A stretch of 64,000 nucleotides of DNA from Comamonas koreensis (GTDB lineage Bacteria > Pseudomonadota > Gammaproteobacteria > Burkholderiales > Burkholderiaceae_C), in NCBI RefSeq assembly GCF_021026195.1, contig NZ_JAJNCT010000009.1, forward strand, positions 310,001 through 374,000, read 5' to 3'. Shown piece after piece: positions 1 to 8,888 of this stretch (the stretch's first letter is position 1; each line of letters starts with the position of its first letter). The notes under the pieces are model-generated. The model did no database searches and was not told where the DNA came from. It saw only the letters and a list, made by a program, of their open reading frames with translations. The translations under genes and the position numbers were made by a program.

Positions 1-1667
1 AGGCTGATGCGGCCGGCGCGCGGGGCGTTGATCTGCATTTCCATCTTCATGGCTTCCATCACGGCGATCAGCTCGCCCTCTTGCACGGTGGCGCCGTCAG
101 CGACCTTCCAGGTCGTGAGGGTGCCGGCAGAGGCGGCGGTCACGGCCTTCTCGTCCACAGCTGCTTCCACAGGCGCTGGGGCAGCGCCGGGGGCCGACAG
201 GCCGGACAGCAGGGAGGCGGGCAGGCCCAGCATCACACGGCGGCCGTCGAGCTCGATGGCGACGCGTTGCAGGCCAGCGGTGGCGGCAGGCTGGGGACGG
301 GTTTCGGGCTGGGCATCCCATTGGGGCATCAGCTCGGTTTCGATCCAGCGGGTGTGCACACCAAAGTGCTGGCCGTTGATGAAGTCGGCATGCGCCATCA
401 CCGCTTCGTGGAACGGCAGCACGGTCGGCACGCCTTCGATCTTGAACTCCTTGAGCGCGCGGCGTGCGCGTTGCACGGCCACTTCGCGGGTGGGGCCCCA
501 GACGATCAGCTTGGCCAGCATGGAATCGAACTGGCCCGCCACTTGCGAGCCCGATTCCACACCGCTGTCGACGCGCACGCCGGGGCCCGATGGAGCCTCG
601 AAGCGGGTCACCAGACCGGGGGCGGGCAGGAAGCCACGGCCCACGTCTTCGGCGTTGATGCGGAACTCAAAGGCATGGCCATGGGGTGCGGGCACCGTGG
701 TGCCGGCCAGCACTTCGCCTTCGGCCACGCGGAACTGCAGGCGCACCAGGTCGGTACCGGTGGTCTCTTCGGTCACGGGATGCTCCACCTGCAAGCGGGT
801 GTTGACCTCCAGGAACGAAATCGCGCCGCCTTGGCTCAGCAGGTATTCCACCGTGCCGGCGCCCACATAGCCAGCGGCCTGGCAGATCTCGCGGGCAGAT
901 TGGTGGATGCGCTCGCGCTGCGCATCGGTCAGGAAAGGCGCTGGTGCTTCTTCGACCAGCTTCTGGTTGCGGCGCTGCAAGGAGCAGTCACGCGTGCCGA
1001 GCACCCGCACATTGCCGTGCTGGTCGGCCATCACCTGGGCTTCGATGTGGCGGGGCTTGTCCAGGAACTGCTCGACAAAGCACTCGCCACGGCCAAAGGC
1101 GGTCACCGCCTCGCGCACCGCTGCGCCATACAGCTCGTCGATGTCCTCGGCCTTCCAGATCACCTTGATGCCACGGCCACCACCGCCGAACGCGGCCTTG
1201 ACCGCAATCGGCAGACCATGGTCGCGTGCAAAGGCATGCACTTCGGAGACGTCTTTGACCGGCTCAGGCGTGCCTGCCACCAGCGGGGCACCCACGCTCA
1301 GCGCCAGCTTGCGTGCCTGCACCTTGTCGCCCAGCTGCTCGATGGCCGAAGGCGGTGGGCCGACCCAGGTCAGGCCGGCACCGATCACGGCGCGCGCGAA
1401 GGCGGCGTTTTCGGACAGGAAACCATAGCCCGGGTGCACCGCATCTGCGCCGCTCTTTTGCGCCACTGCAATCAGCTTGGCGATGTCCAGATAGGTCTCT
1501 GCCGGGCGCTGGCCTTCGAGCGCATAGGCCTCATCGGCCATGCGCACATGCAGGGCGTCGATATCGGAATCGGCATACACCGCCACGCTCTTCAGACCGT
1601 GGTCCGTGCAGGCACGGATGATTCGGACGGCGATCTCGCCACGGTTTGCAATCAATACTTTTTTCAT
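1..1667 (-). CDS. Biotin carboxylase / biotin carboxyl carrier fusion (acyl-CoA carboxylase alpha subunit), 3' end outside window
   Basis: The protein would carry out ATP-dependent carboxylation of its own biotin for an acyl-CoA or related carboxylase. The translation starts [16 protein letters not shown], the classic biotin-carboxylase N-terminus. It continues with the ATP-grasp glycine loop ([13 protein letters not shown]), [16 protein letters not shown], and ends at the window edge just after the biotinyl-lysine motif VMEAMKMEM. So both the carboxylase and the carrier domain are on one chain, with at least 555 codons visible. The ATG at 1667 is preceded by GGAG at a normal distance. The gene lies downstream of pxpBC in the same direction, separated by a 134-bp tandem repeat that duplicates its first codons. 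Biotin-carboxylase genes are often found beside pxpA/B/C. Whether this one serves 5-oxoproline metabolism or a general acyl-CoA carboxylase cannot be decided here; no carboxyltransferase subunit is visible. Confidence 0.93.
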   Translation of the reverse strand, partial: MKKVLIANRGEIAVRIIRACTDHGLKSVAVYADSDIDALHVRMADEAYALEGQRPAETYLDIAKLIAVAQKSGADAVHPGYGFLSENAAFARAVIGAGLTWVGPPPSAIEQLGDKVQARKLALSVGAPLVAGTPEPVKDVSEVHAFARDHGLPIAVKAAFGGGGRGIKVIWKAEDIDELYGAAVREAVTAFGRGECFVEQFLDKPRHIEAQVMADQHGNVRVLGTRDCSLQRRNQKLVEEAPAPFLTDAQRERIHQSAREICQAAGYVGAGTVEYLLSQGGAISFLEVNTRLQVEHPVTEETTGTDLVRLQFRVAEGEVLAGTTVPAPHGHAFEFRINAEDVGRGFLPAPGLVTRFEAPSGPGVRVDSGVESGSQVAGQFDSMLAKLIVWGPTREVAVQRARRALKEFKIEGVPTVLPFHEAVMAHADFINGQHFGVHTRWIETELMPQWDAQPETRPQPAATAGLQRVAIELDGRRVMLGLPASLLSGLSAPGAAPAPVEAAVDEKAVTAASAGTLTTWKVADGATVQEGELIAVMEAMKMEMQINAPRAGRIS

Positions 1668-1801
1668 GGCTGAGACTCCGAGCAACCAAACAACGACAGA
1701 GAAGCGAGATCGCCGAAGCCTGCTGCGCAGGCACTGCAATGTAGAGAAACCGCCGCTTCGCGTCGGTTTTCACCACGGTTTGCAATCAATACTTTTTTCA
1801 T
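1664..1801 (-). other. 45-codon mini-ORF in the repeat, stop overlapping the carboxylase start (ATGA)
   Basis: The ATG at 1801 opens [18 protein letters not shown] and runs 45 codons to a TGA that overlaps the real carboxylase ATG by ATGA. Because 134 is not a multiple of three, each repeat copy is in a different frame from the next. The arrangement would permit coupled translation into the carboxylase gene. The peptide has no known function; it may be a by-product of the duplication or a leader that sets translation rate. Confidence 0.4.
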
Positions 1802-1935
1802 GGCTGAGACTCCGAGCAACCAAACAACGACAGGGAAGCGAGATCGCCGCAGCCTGCTGCGCAGGCACTGCAATGTAGAGAAACCGCCGCTGCGCGTCGG
1901 TTTTCGCCACGGTTTGCAATCAACACTTGATTCAT
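1798..1935 (-). other. Second 45-codon mini-ORF in the repeat, coupled to the next copy
   Basis: The ATG at 1935 opens [18 protein letters not shown] and ends in a TGA overlapping the ATG of the next copy at 1801, again as ATGA. It is nearly identical to the following mini-ORF. It begins 45 bases after the pxpBC stop codon, so ribosomes leaving pxpBC could in principle pass stepwise through both mini-ORFs. Expression is not shown by the sequence. Confidence 0.35.
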
Positions 1936-1980
1936 AGCTATATCCATTCAAGAACGGGGCGCGCACGCCCTGTTCAACAC

Positions 1981-3591
1981 TCAGCCCACCAGGTCCGCAA
2001 AGGGCGCCAGGGGGCGGAATTGCAGCCAGCCACCGACGGGCACTTGCGCGGCCAAGTCCAGGTGGTAGGAGGCAATGCAGGCGATGACCGGGTAACCGCC
2101 GGTCAAAGGGTGGTCGGCCAGGAACAGCACGGGCTGGCCACTGGCGGGCACCTGGATGGCGCCCAGGGCCGTGCCCTCGCTGGGCAGCTCCTGGGTTTGG
2201 CTGCGCACCAGTGCCTCTTCACCGGCCAGGCGCAAGCCCACGCGGTTGGACTGGGGGGTGACCTGCCAGCGCTGCGCGGCAAACAGGGCCACCGCCTCTG
2301 GGGTGAACCAGTCGGTACGCGGGCCCATGACGACATCGAGCACCACCGTCTCACCGGCCTTGGGCAGTGCAGGCGGGTTCAGATCAGGGGCTTGCACTGC
2401 AGCAGCATCGCGTGCATCGCCCACGGCCAGGGTCTGGCCGGTGGTCAAGGCGGCAGGGCCGATGCGGGCCAGGGTGTCGGTGCTGGTGCTGCCCAGCACG
2501 GGCTCCACCAGCCAGCCGCCGCGCACTGCCACATAGCTGCGCACGCCGCTGTCGGGCTCACCCAGCTGGATCACATCGCCATCGTTCAAGGCAATGGCCG
2601 CATTGCGTTCGGCCTGCCAGGCAGCGCCGCTGGCGCTGCGCACGGTCAGGGGGCCGGTGGCGCCAGTAACGGCTACCACGGTGGCGCCCAGGCTTTGCAG
2701 CTGCAGGCCTGCGGCAACGGATTCCAGCACCGATTGGCGCGCATCGTTGCCCACCAAGCGGTTGGCACGGCGCATCGCGCCCTGGTCCAGCGCACCGGCG
2801 GCCGATACGCCCTGGCCCGCCTGGCCGGCACGGCCAGCGTCCTGCACCAGGGTCTGCAAGCCGGTGGCACGCACACGCATGCCTGCGCCGGTGTGCTCGG
2901 CTGCTGCGGGGGCCTGGGCCTGCGCCGCAGATTGCTGCTGGAGCAAGGCCTGGCCAGCCGCGGTGCTGGCATCGACAAAACGCACCAGCATGCCCGGCTG
3001 CAGCAAGGCAGGCGGGTTGCGCAGCAGGTCCCACATGGGCACCTCGGTGCGGCCCAGCAGCTGCCAGCCGCCGGGGGTGTCATTGGGGTAGACGGCACTG
3101 AAGGTGCCGGCAATCGCCACCGAGCCCGCAGGCACCTTGGTGCGCGGCGTGCTGCGGCGCGGCACGTTCAGGCTCGGGTCGCCACCGGTCAGGTAGGCAA
3201 AGCCGGGCGCAAAGCCGCAAAAGGCCACGCTGTAATCGCTACCGCTGTGGCGGCGAATCAACTCGGGCACATCAATGCCCAGGATCTGCGCCACATCGGC
3301 CAGGTCCTCGCCGTCGTAGTGCACGGCAATCTCGACACGCTGGCCGGCGCTGCGGGCCTGGCGGCCCAGGCGCAGTGCGGCCATATGGCGCTGCAGATCG
3401 GCAGCGCTGGTCTGCCAGCGGTCGAACGAGATAAGGATGGTGCGCGCAGCGGGCACCAGCTCCTGCACGCCAGCGGGCAGCTCGGCCTGCAGTGCGGCCA
3501 ACAGGTCCAAGGTGTGCTCCAGGTCCTGCAGCTCCACCAGCATGCTCTGGTCGCTCACGGGCAGAAAGCGCATCGTGCGTTCGTCGCTCAT
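1981..3591 (-). CDS. pxpBC: 5-oxoprolinase subunits PxpB and PxpC fused (KipI/KipA-like)
   Basis: This 536-residue protein joins two subunits of prokaryotic ATP-dependent 5-oxoprolinase, which with PxpA hydrolyses 5-oxo-L-proline to glutamate. Residues 1 to about 225 are the PxpB/KipI part ([35 protein letters not shown]). About 235 to the end are the PxpC/KipA part ([32 protein letters not shown]). In many bacteria the two are separate overlapping genes; here they are one frame, as in urea-amidolyase-type allophanate hydrolases. The ATG at 3591 overlaps the pxpA stop (ATGA), and the whole minus-strand cluster points to pyroglutamate use. An allophanate hydrolase role is unlikely, as no urea carboxylase or amidase genes are nearby. 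Confidence 0.92.
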   Translation of the reverse strand: MSDERTMRFLPVSDQSMLVELQDLEHTLDLLAALQAELPAGVQELVPAARTILISFDRWQTSAADLQRHMAALRLGRQARSAGQRVEIAVHYDGEDLADVAQILGIDVPELIRRHSGSDYSVAFCGFAPGFAYLTGGDPSLNVPRRSTPRTKVPAGSVAIAGTFSAVYPNDTPGGWQLLGRTEVPMWDLLRNPPALLQPGMLVRFVDASTAAGQALLQQQSAAQAQAPAAAEHTGAGMRVRATGLQTLVQDAGRAGQAGQGVSAAGALDQGAMRRANRLVGNDARQSVLESVAAGLQLQSLGATVVAVTGATGPLTVRSASGAAWQAERNAAIALNDGDVIQLGEPDSGVRSYVAVRGGWLVEPVLGSTSTDTLARIGPAALTTGQTLAVGDARDAAAVQAPDLNPPALPKAGETVVLDVVMGPRTDWFTPEAVALFAAQRWQVTPQSNRVGLRLAGEEALVRSQTQELPSEGTALGAIQVPASGQPVLFLADHPLTGGYPVIACIASYHLDLAAQVPVGGWLQFRPLAPFADLVG

Positions 3592-4364
3592 GCGCCCGCC
3601 TTGTCCATGAAGGAGCGGATCTGCACGCCGGCCGCCTGCAGGTGCTCGCGCACCGCCTTGGCCATGGCCACCGCGCCGGGGCTGTCGCCGTGCACGCAGA
3701 TGGAATCGGCCTGCACCTCAACCACGGAGCCATCATTGGCCTGCACCGTGCCTTGCTGCACCAGCTGCAGCATGCGCTGGGCAACCATCTCCGGGTCGTG
3801 CAGCACAGCGCCTGGCTCGCGGCGCGATACCAAGGTGCCTTGCGGGGTGTAGCCACGGTCGGCAAAGGCCTCGGCGATCACCGTCAGGCCCGCTTCACGC
3901 GCCCATTGCATCAGTGGCGAGCCGGCCAGCACCACCAGCGCCAGCTGGCCGCCCACGGCCTGCATGGCCTCGATCACGGCAGCGGCCTGGCGGCGGTCCT
4001 GCGCAATGGTGTTGTACAGCGCGCCATGGGGTTTGACATAGCGCACCGTGGTGCCTGCCGCAGCGGCCAGGCCTTGCAGCGCGCCAATCTGGTAGATCAC
4101 ATCGCTCACCAGGTCGGCATGGGCCACGTCCATGTTGCGGCGGCCAAAACCGACCAGGTCGCGGTAGGCCACATGGGCACCGACCACGACGTTGTTGGCC
4201 TTGGCTTTTTTCAAGGTATCGAGAATGCCAGCCGGATCGCCTGCATGAAAACCGCAGGCCACGTTGGCGCTGCTGACGATGGACAGCATGGACGCATCGT
4301 CGCCCATGGTCCATGCACCCAGGCTCTCGCCCAGATCGCTGTTCAAATCCATGGTGAGGGACAT
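3588..4364 (-). CDS. pxpA: 5-oxoprolinase subunit PxpA (LamB/YcsF family)
   Basis: PxpA is the LamB/YcsF-family subunit of the three-part 5-oxoprolinase. The 258-residue length is typical. Family signatures are [12 protein letters not shown] at the N-terminus, [14 protein letters not shown] (about residues 30-45), the [16 protein letters not shown] block, [10 protein letters not shown] and [13 protein letters not shown] near the C-terminus. A strong SD (AAGAAAGG) precedes ATG 4364. It follows pcp by 22 bp and overlaps pxpBC by 4 bp, so translation is likely coupled. Together with Pcp it would convert N-terminal pyroglutamate residues to glutamate. Confidence 0.96.
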   Translation of the reverse strand: MSLTMDLNSDLGESLGAWTMGDDASMLSIVSSANVACGFHAGDPAGILDTLKKAKANNVVVGAHVAYRDLVGFGRRNMDVAHADLVSDVIYQIGALQGLAAAAGTTVRYVKPHGALYNTIAQDRRQAAAVIEAMQAVGGQLALVVLAGSPLMQWAREAGLTVIAEAFADRGYTPQGTLVSRREPGAVLHDPEMVAQRMLQLVQQGTVQANDGSVVEVQADSICVHGDSPGAVAMAKAVREHLQAAGVQIRSFMDKAGA

Positions 4365-4386
4365 GGTGCTACCTTTCTTATGAATT

Positions 4387-5055
4387 TCAGTGGAGTTGGC
4401 CTGCGCTCAGCTGCAGATCCTGCTGTTCTGGATCATGCCGCAGCACGGCCGCAATCAGCGCTTCAATACCCTTGCACTGCGTCTCCACCGCCATGCTCGG
4501 GGCGCCTGGCAGTGCCGCTGCCATCTCGGGCAGGTAGGGCACATGCACAAAGCCGCCGCGCGTCTGTGCCCAGGCGGGCACCGTGTTCAGGCGGTGCATC
4601 AGACCGTAGAAGACATGGTTGCAGACAAAGGTGCCGGCGGTGTTGCTCACCTCGGCAGGCACCCCGGCTGCGCGCATCGCAGCCACGGCCTGCTTGATGG
4701 GCAGGCGCGCAAAATAGGCCGCTGGGCCATCGGTGGCCACTGCCACATCGACGGGTTGCTGGCCGGCGTTGTCGGCGATGCGGGCATCATCGACATTGAT
4801 GGCCACGCGCTCGATCGACATCGCCGTGCGGCCGCCGGCCAGGCCCAGCGCAATCACCAGGCTGGGCTGGTGCTGCTGCAGGGCTGCATCCAGCGCCTCC
4901 AGCGCTTTGCCAAACACACAGGGCAGCTGCACGCCAACAATGCGCGCAGCGTCGATGGTTTTGCCATCGAGCCTGCGGGCCACTTCCCACGCGGGGTTGA
5001 GGGGGGCTTTGTCAAAGGGCTCAAAGCCCAGCACCAGTACGGTTGTGTCAGTCAT
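4387..5055 (-). CDS. pcp: Pyroglutamyl-peptidase I (pyrrolidone-carboxylate peptidase)
   Basis: This cysteine peptidase removes N-terminal pyroglutamate from peptides and releases the substrate for PxpABC. The 222-residue protein starts with [18 protein letters not shown], and has the catalytic glutamate region [11 protein letters not shown], the nucleophile motif [17 protein letters not shown], and the C-terminal histidine region [12 protein letters not shown]. All three parts of the Glu-Cys-His triad are therefore present. It sits between the DUF979 gene (24 bp gap) and pxpA (22 bp gap) in a clear operon. Confidence 0.96.
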   Translation of the reverse strand: MTDTTVLVLGFEPFDKAPLNPAWEVARRLDGKTIDAARIVGVQLPCVFGKALEALDAALQQHQPSLVIALGLAGGRTAMSIERVAINVDDARIADNAGQQPVDVAVATDGPAAYFARLPIKQAVAAMRAAGVPAEVSNTAGTFVCNHVFYGLMHRLNTVPAWAQTRGGFVHVPYLPEMAAALPGAPSMAVETQCKGIEALIAAVLRHDPEQQDLQLSAGQLH

Positions 5056-5079
5056 GCAGAAGTCCTGTTATTGCGGCGA

Positions 5080-6036
5080 TCAGTGGTTCATCAAGAAGTA
5101 CAGCAAGAACACGTTACAGACCAGGATGCCCAGCGCGGTCGGAATCTGCGCCTTGATCACCGCATTGCGGTCCGGTAGCTCAAGAAGCGCCGCCGGCACG
5201 ATGTTGAAGTTGGCCGCCATCGGGGTCAGCAAGGTGCCGCAGTAGCCCGAGAGCATGCCGATCGCTGCCATGATGGCTGGATCACCGTGGTACACATTGA
5301 TCAGCACGGGCACGCCCACACCGCCGGTCATCACTGGGAAGGCCGCAAAGCCATTGCCCATGATGACGGTGAACAGCGCCATACCGACCACGTAAACCAC
5401 CACCGCCACAAAGCGCAGGTCCATGTTGATGTAGGTGGTGGTCACATGGGCCACGGCCTTGCCAACGCCCGCATCGGAGAACACCAGACCCAGCATGCCC
5501 AGCATCTGCGGCAGCACCATGGCCCAGCCCATCGCATCGACCAGGCGGCGCGATTCGCGCAGCGATTGCACCGGCGATTCGCGGGTCATCTTGCAGGCCA
5601 TGGCCGCACCGATGATGCAGCCCAGTGCCAGGCTTACCAGGGTGGCGTTCTTGGGGTCGATCAGGAAGTTGCCGCCGATCTTGAAGTCCTTGAGCAGCAC
5701 ACTGCCGATCACGGTGACCACCGGGATCGCCAGCGCCGGCACAAACAGCTTGTTCTTCAGGCGCAGTGCGCTTTCCTTGTTCTCGGCATCGCTGCGCACT
5801 TGCGGCTTGCCGCCGCCTACGCCCTTGACCAGCACGATCAGGGCCAGCACGATCACGCCGGCACCCACCACTTCAGGCGGCATCTTGTCGCCCAGCAGAA
5901 ACATGACCGCATACAGGCCCCAGAACAGGCCGGTGGTCCAGCGCTTGGGGTTGCTCGCATCGAGCAGGTTGAAGACGGCCACGGCCGCCATGACCAGACC
6001 AGCCAGCCAATAGACTTGGGTGATGCTGAAAATCAT
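5080..6036 (-). CDS. DUF979 membrane protein, probable 5-oxoproline transporter subunit
   Basis: This 318-residue polytopic membrane protein has many hydrophobic segments, beginning MIFSITQVYWLAGLVMAAVAV and ending FLLYFLMNH. Conserved stretches include MGNGFAAFPVMTGGVGVPV and GYCGTLLTPMAANFNIVPA. The start at 6036 was chosen because an ideal SD (GAAGGAGGTGC) precedes it and because it overlaps the upstream DUF969 gene by ATGA; longer in-frame starts lie inside that gene. DUF969/DUF979 pairs beside pcp/pxp are regarded as two-component 5-oxoproline transporters. The role here rests on that family knowledge and on the operon; no transport residues can be read directly. Confidence 0.88.
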   Translation of the reverse strand: MIFSITQVYWLAGLVMAAVAVFNLLDASNPKRWTTGLFWGLYAVMFLLGDKMPPEVVGAGVIVLALIVLVKGVGGGKPQVRSDAENKESALRLKNKLFVPALAIPVVTVIGSVLLKDFKIGGNFLIDPKNATLVSLALGCIIGAAMACKMTRESPVQSLRESRRLVDAMGWAMVLPQMLGMLGLVFSDAGVGKAVAHVTTTYINMDLRFVAVVVYVVGMALFTVIMGNGFAAFPVMTGGVGVPVLINVYHGDPAIMAAIGMLSGYCGTLLTPMAANFNIVPAALLELPDRNAVIKAQIPTALGILVCNVFLLYFLMNH

Positions 6037-6767
6037 GCTGCACCTCCTTCGCGGGTGGTCGATGCTGGGGCAGGCGCGTTGGCCATTTCCTTGGCGATGT
6101 ACTGGTCCAGACGGCGCAGGCGGTAGGCATGGATCAGGAATGCGCAGATGGCGGTCGGGATGCCCCACACGGCCACATGGATCGGCTCGACGTCGATACC
6201 GGCTTCATGCAGGAAGGTGGTCATCAGCACAATCGCGCCGAAGGCCACAAAAATATCTTCACCAAAGAAGAGGCCGACGTTGTCCGTCGCAGCGCTGAAA
6301 GCGCGCAGGCGGTAGCGCAGCGCTTCGGGCAGCTTGCCGTAGCGGGTCTCGGTTGCGCCTTCAGCCATAGGGGCCAGCAGCGGACGCACCATCTGGGGGT
6401 GGCCACCCAGGCTGGTCAGGCCGATGGCGGCGGTCAACTGGCGTGCGCCCAGGTAGACGATCAGCAGGCGGCCGGTGGTGGCCGACTTGATGTGGCCAAT
6501 CCAGTTTTGCGCATGCTGGCGCAGGCCATGGCGCTCCAGCAGGCCAATCACCGCCAGCGGCAGCACCAGGATGAGCGGCAGATTGCGGGTTTTGACAAAG
6601 CCCGTGCCCAGCTCAGCCAGTACCTTTTGGAACGGAAAGCCCGCCAGCGCAGCAGTGACGAGCGCCGTCACGACCACCACCACAAAGGGATTGAAGCGCA
6701 GGACGAATCCCACGATGATGACGGCCACCCCGAGAAGCGGCCAGAGGTTGATGAGAGTGCTGTCCAT
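6033..6767 (-). CDS. DUF969 membrane protein, probable 5-oxoproline transporter subunit
   Basis: This 244-residue integral membrane protein is the first gene of the pyroglutamate operon. Hydrophobic segments start at once (INLWPLLGVAVIIVGFVL, FVVVVVTALVTAALAGF). Family-typical stretches are RNLPLILVLPLAVIGLLERH, GHPQMVRPLLAPMAEGA and SAATDNVGLFFGEDIFVAFG. The C-terminal tail is charged and probably cytoplasmic. It overlaps the DUF979 gene by 4 bp, and the two are presumed to form one transporter. Its upstream region carries the two palindromes at 6825-6877, consistent with control by the divergent GntR regulator. Confidence 0.88.
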   Translation of the reverse strand: MDSTLINLWPLLGVAVIIVGFVLRFNPFVVVVVTALVTAALAGFPFQKVLAELGTGFVKTRNLPLILVLPLAVIGLLERHGLRQHAQNWIGHIKSATTGRLLIVYLGARQLTAAIGLTSLGGHPQMVRPLLAPMAEGATETRYGKLPEALRYRLRAFSAATDNVGLFFGEDIFVAFGAIVLMTTFLHEAGIDVEPIHVAVWGIPTAICAFLIHAYRLRRLDQYIAKEMANAPAPASTTREGGAA

Positions 6768-6824
6768 GACAATACAAGGTTTGTTATAGGCACGGCCCCC
6801 AAAGTACGGGGCACCGCATAGTTT

Positions 6825-6877
6825 TTGTTCAACAACCTATCTGTTTCACCAATGGCAAATGACAAGTTGTTGAACAA
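6825..6877. promoter_or_regulatory. Twin GntR-type operator palindromes flanking a candidate operon promoter
   Basis: Two near-identical 11-bp palindromes, TTGTTCAACAA (6825-6835) and TTGTTGAACAA (6867-6877), lie 42 bp apart centre to centre, on the same helix face. Both have the GT-N3-AC form known for FadR-subfamily GntR operators. On the minus strand a TTGTCA hexamer (6865-6860), 17 bp from a weak AGATAG (6842-6837), lies between them. The sites are 58 bp upstream of the DUF969 start and about 200 bp from the GntR start, in the 316-bp divergent gap 6768-7083. I saw nothing else in that gap. Binding is inferred. Confidence 0.6.
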
Positions 6878-7083
6878 TACAAAAGTTTAGCCAAACAAAA
6901 TCAGCTTTCTCACCGGGAAAACCCGTACACATCTGCTTTCAAATAGCGATGTAGGCGAAATTCTCGTCTTTGTGGCGAAGAAAATCGCCAGACTGACAGA
7001 TTCAGGGGCTGGGGGCAATGCGCTGGGCCGGGCTACAGGCCACGGCTATCATGTGTATCAATCTCTGACTACCTGCGATCGCC

Positions 7084-7758
7084 ATGAATGTTGCACTGCC
7101 TACCCTCTCGCTCAATGACCGTGTGGCCGAGCAGATCCGCGAGCGCATCGTGCGTGGCGAATTCCAGCCCGGATCGCGCCTGTCCGAGGTAGCGCTGAGC
7201 GAGAGCCTGGAGATCTCGCGCAACACCTTGCGCGAGGTGTTCCGGCTGCTGACCAAGGAAGGGCTGCTGCGCCATCTGCCCAACCGGGGCGTGTTTGTCG
7301 CGATCCCGTCGATGGCCTCCATCATGGATATCTACCGCGTGCGCCGCATGATCGAGTGCCAGGCGCTGCAGCAGGCCATTCCGCAGCACCCGGCGCGCAA
7401 AGAGATGCGCGAAGCCGTCGCCGCGCAAAAGCAGCTGCGCGAGGCCGGCCGCTGGGTGGAGGTGGGCACCGGCAATATGCGCTTTCACAAGGGCGTTGTG
7501 GCGCTGGCCGACAGCGAGCGGCTCAACACCCTGTTCTCGCACCTGCTGGTGGAGCTGCGCCTGGCGTTTGGCATGCTGGGCGATGCCGAGTTCATGCATG
7601 CGCCCTACATCGACCTGAATGCCAACATCCTGGAGCGCTTCGAGGCCGGGGACATGGAGCAGGCCGCCAAGCTGATGCATGACTACCTGACCCATTCCGA
7701 GCGCGTCCTGCTCAGCGTCTATGCCCGCCGCATGAGCGATGCGGGCATGGTGCTGTGA
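7084..7758 (+). CDS. GntR-family transcriptional regulator (FadR/FCD subfamily)
   Basis: This 224-residue repressor or activator has an N-terminal winged helix (about residues 8-75: LNDRVAEQIRERIVRGEF, PGSRLSEVALSESLEISRN, TLREVFRLLTKEGLL, the usual GntR signature). The C-terminal FCD ligand-binding domain includes RVRRMIECQALQQAI and the metal-ligand histidine region around MRFHKGVVALAD and LMHDYLTHSERVLL. It is divergent from the pyroglutamate operon and the only regulator there, so it most likely senses 5-oxoproline or a product and binds the TTGTT(C/G)AACAA sites. The ligand is not readable from the sequence. Confidence 0.9.
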   Translation: MNVALPTLSLNDRVAEQIRERIVRGEFQPGSRLSEVALSESLEISRNTLREVFRLLTKEGLLRHLPNRGVFVAIPSMASIMDIYRVRRMIECQALQQAIPQHPARKEMREAVAAQKQLREAGRWVEVGTGNMRFHKGVVALADSERLNTLFSHLLVELRLAFGMLGDAEFMHAPYIDLNANILERFEAGDMEQAAKLMHDYLTHSERVLLSVYARRMSDAGMVL

Positions 7759-7871
7759 TAGCTGCCTTGTGCAGCCAGGCTCTTGGGCATCTGCTGACGG
7801 CCGTTGGCGTCCTGACGGTCATCCTGCCAGATGGCCGCATTGCAGCGCAATCTGCCTGAGGTATGCGCAGC

Positions 7872-8795
7872 TCAGCGCGAGATATCAGTACCTTTGCGCT
7901 GTGCAAACAACTCCTGCACCAGAGCCCGTAACCACTGGTTGGCGGGCTCCTGGCTGAAGCGCCAGCTCCAGTGCAAACAGATGTCGAAATCCTTGTCGGG
8001 TAGATCTGCTTCCACTGCCACATAGCCGCCCTGGCGGACAAAGGTTGCAGCGATCTCTGCAGGCATGATGACAGCCAAATCCGTCTGGGCGACAACGGAG
8101 GGCACGGCCATGAAGTGTGCAGCGGTCAGGCGTATCTGCGATTGCAAATCCATCACCTGCAAGATGCGCAGGGTCTCGGAATGCGAACGCACGGCCACAA
8201 ACTCCAGTTTGCGCAACTGCGCCAGCTCCCATGTCGGGGCCGAGGCAACTTTGAGCATGGGGTGCCCCTGCCGCAGCAATACCTGGTAATGGTCAGAGCG
8301 CAACACCAGCTGCTGGGTGCGCGTCACACCTGCCAGAAAGCCGATGGCCAGATCCAGCAATCCCCGGTCCAGCGCGTCAGCGATATCGTGCATGGGCATA
8401 GGCAGGGTCTCCAGCTGCAAGCGCGGCGCGCGCTCTCGCAGCGCTTGTATCAAAAGAGGCAACAAGCGCGCCTCGCCAATATCGCTGAGGTGGATGCGAA
8501 AACGCCTATCACCAGTCTGTGGGTCGAAATCCTGGGCCTCTGCCAGCGCCACTTCCAGGGTGGCCAGCGCGGCCTGCACCGACTGCGCCAGCCGCTCGGC
8601 GCACGGGGTTGGCCTGACGCCGCCATGCATGCGCTCAAACAGCGGGTTGTGCAATAGCACGCGCAGCCGTGTCAGGGCCTGGCTGGCGGCGGGCTGGGAC
8701 AGGCCCAGCTCGTCAGCGGCACGGCTGACGCTGCGGTGGCGAAAGACCGCATCAAACACCTTGAGCAAGTTGAGATCCAGGTCCGATATATCCAT
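7872..8795 (-). CDS. LysR-family regulator divergent from benzoylformate decarboxylase
   Basis: This 307-residue LysR-type protein has its HTH in residues about 9-65 (LNLLKVFDAVFRHRSVSRAA, LGLSQPAASQALTRLR). A periplasmic-binding-like effector domain starts near residue 95 (RRFRIHLSDIGEARLLP). The layout resembles the NahR/NodD-like LysR branch, which often answers to aromatic acids. It is divergent from the decarboxylase gene, with only 93 bp between the two starts, so it probably regulates that cluster with an aromatic intermediate as co-inducer. It converges on the GntR gene across a 113-bp gap in which I see nothing. Confidence 0.9.
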   Translation of the reverse strand: MDISDLDLNLLKVFDAVFRHRSVSRAADELGLSQPAASQALTRLRVLLHNPLFERMHGGVRPTPCAERLAQSVQAALATLEVALAEAQDFDPQTGDRRFRIHLSDIGEARLLPLLIQALRERAPRLQLETLPMPMHDIADALDRGLLDLAIGFLAGVTRTQQLVLRSDHYQVLLRQGHPMLKVASAPTWELAQLRKLEFVAVRSHSETLRILQVMDLQSQIRLTAAHFMAVPSVVAQTDLAVIMPAEIAATFVRQGGYVAVEADLPDKDFDICLHWSWRFSQEPANQWLRALVQELFAQRKGTDISR

Positions 8796-8804
8796 GAGGC
8801 GAAT

Positions 8805-8815
8805 ATCTCTTAGAT
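8805..8815. promoter_or_regulatory. Possible LysR-box between the LysR and decarboxylase genes
   Basis: ATCT-CTT-AGAT is a small perfect inverted repeat just outside the LysR start. It is the only dyad I see in the 93-bp divergent interval 8796-8888. It carries the short dyad form of LysR recognition sites. The arms are only 4 bp, so chance is quite possible. Confidence 0.25.
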
Positions 8816-8888
8816 GTTTTATTCAATGGTAGAAGACTGCGGCAGGACGCAATATGAAAACTATCAACCAACCGCAGACATTCTTCAA

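Larger units (their letters stand above)
1637..1938 (-). repeat. 134-bp tandem repeat (about 2.2 copies) carrying copies of the downstream gene's start
   Basis: The motif ACGGTTTGCAATCAA occurs at 1641, 1775 and 1909, an exact spacing of 134 bp. The two complete units differ at only about four positions. On the minus strand each unit holds an SD-like GGAG, an ATG and the first ten or eleven codons of the biotin carboxylase (reading M(K/N)(K/Q)VLIANRGE). It then runs into non-homologous sequence with small hairpins such as GCCTGC-GCA-GCAGGC. This stretch also makes up nearly all of the gap between pxpBC (ending 1981) and the carboxylase start (1667). Confidence 0.95.

Noticed and set aside
1637..1938. 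CRISPR-like array
   Set aside because: The repeat unit is 134 bp with no spacers and only about two copies, and contains a gene start. It is a tandem duplication.
6037..6168. N-terminal extension of the DUF979 protein back to 6168
   Set aside because: The extra residues are hydrophilic and lie within the DUF969 gene. The ATG at 6036 has an excellent SD and an ATGA overlap.
8814..8888. Longer start for the benzoylformate decarboxylase at 8814 or 8826
   Set aside because: It would add about 20-25 residues beyond family length, has no SD, and would occupy the divergent regulatory interval. 8889 is preferred, though without a clear SD.
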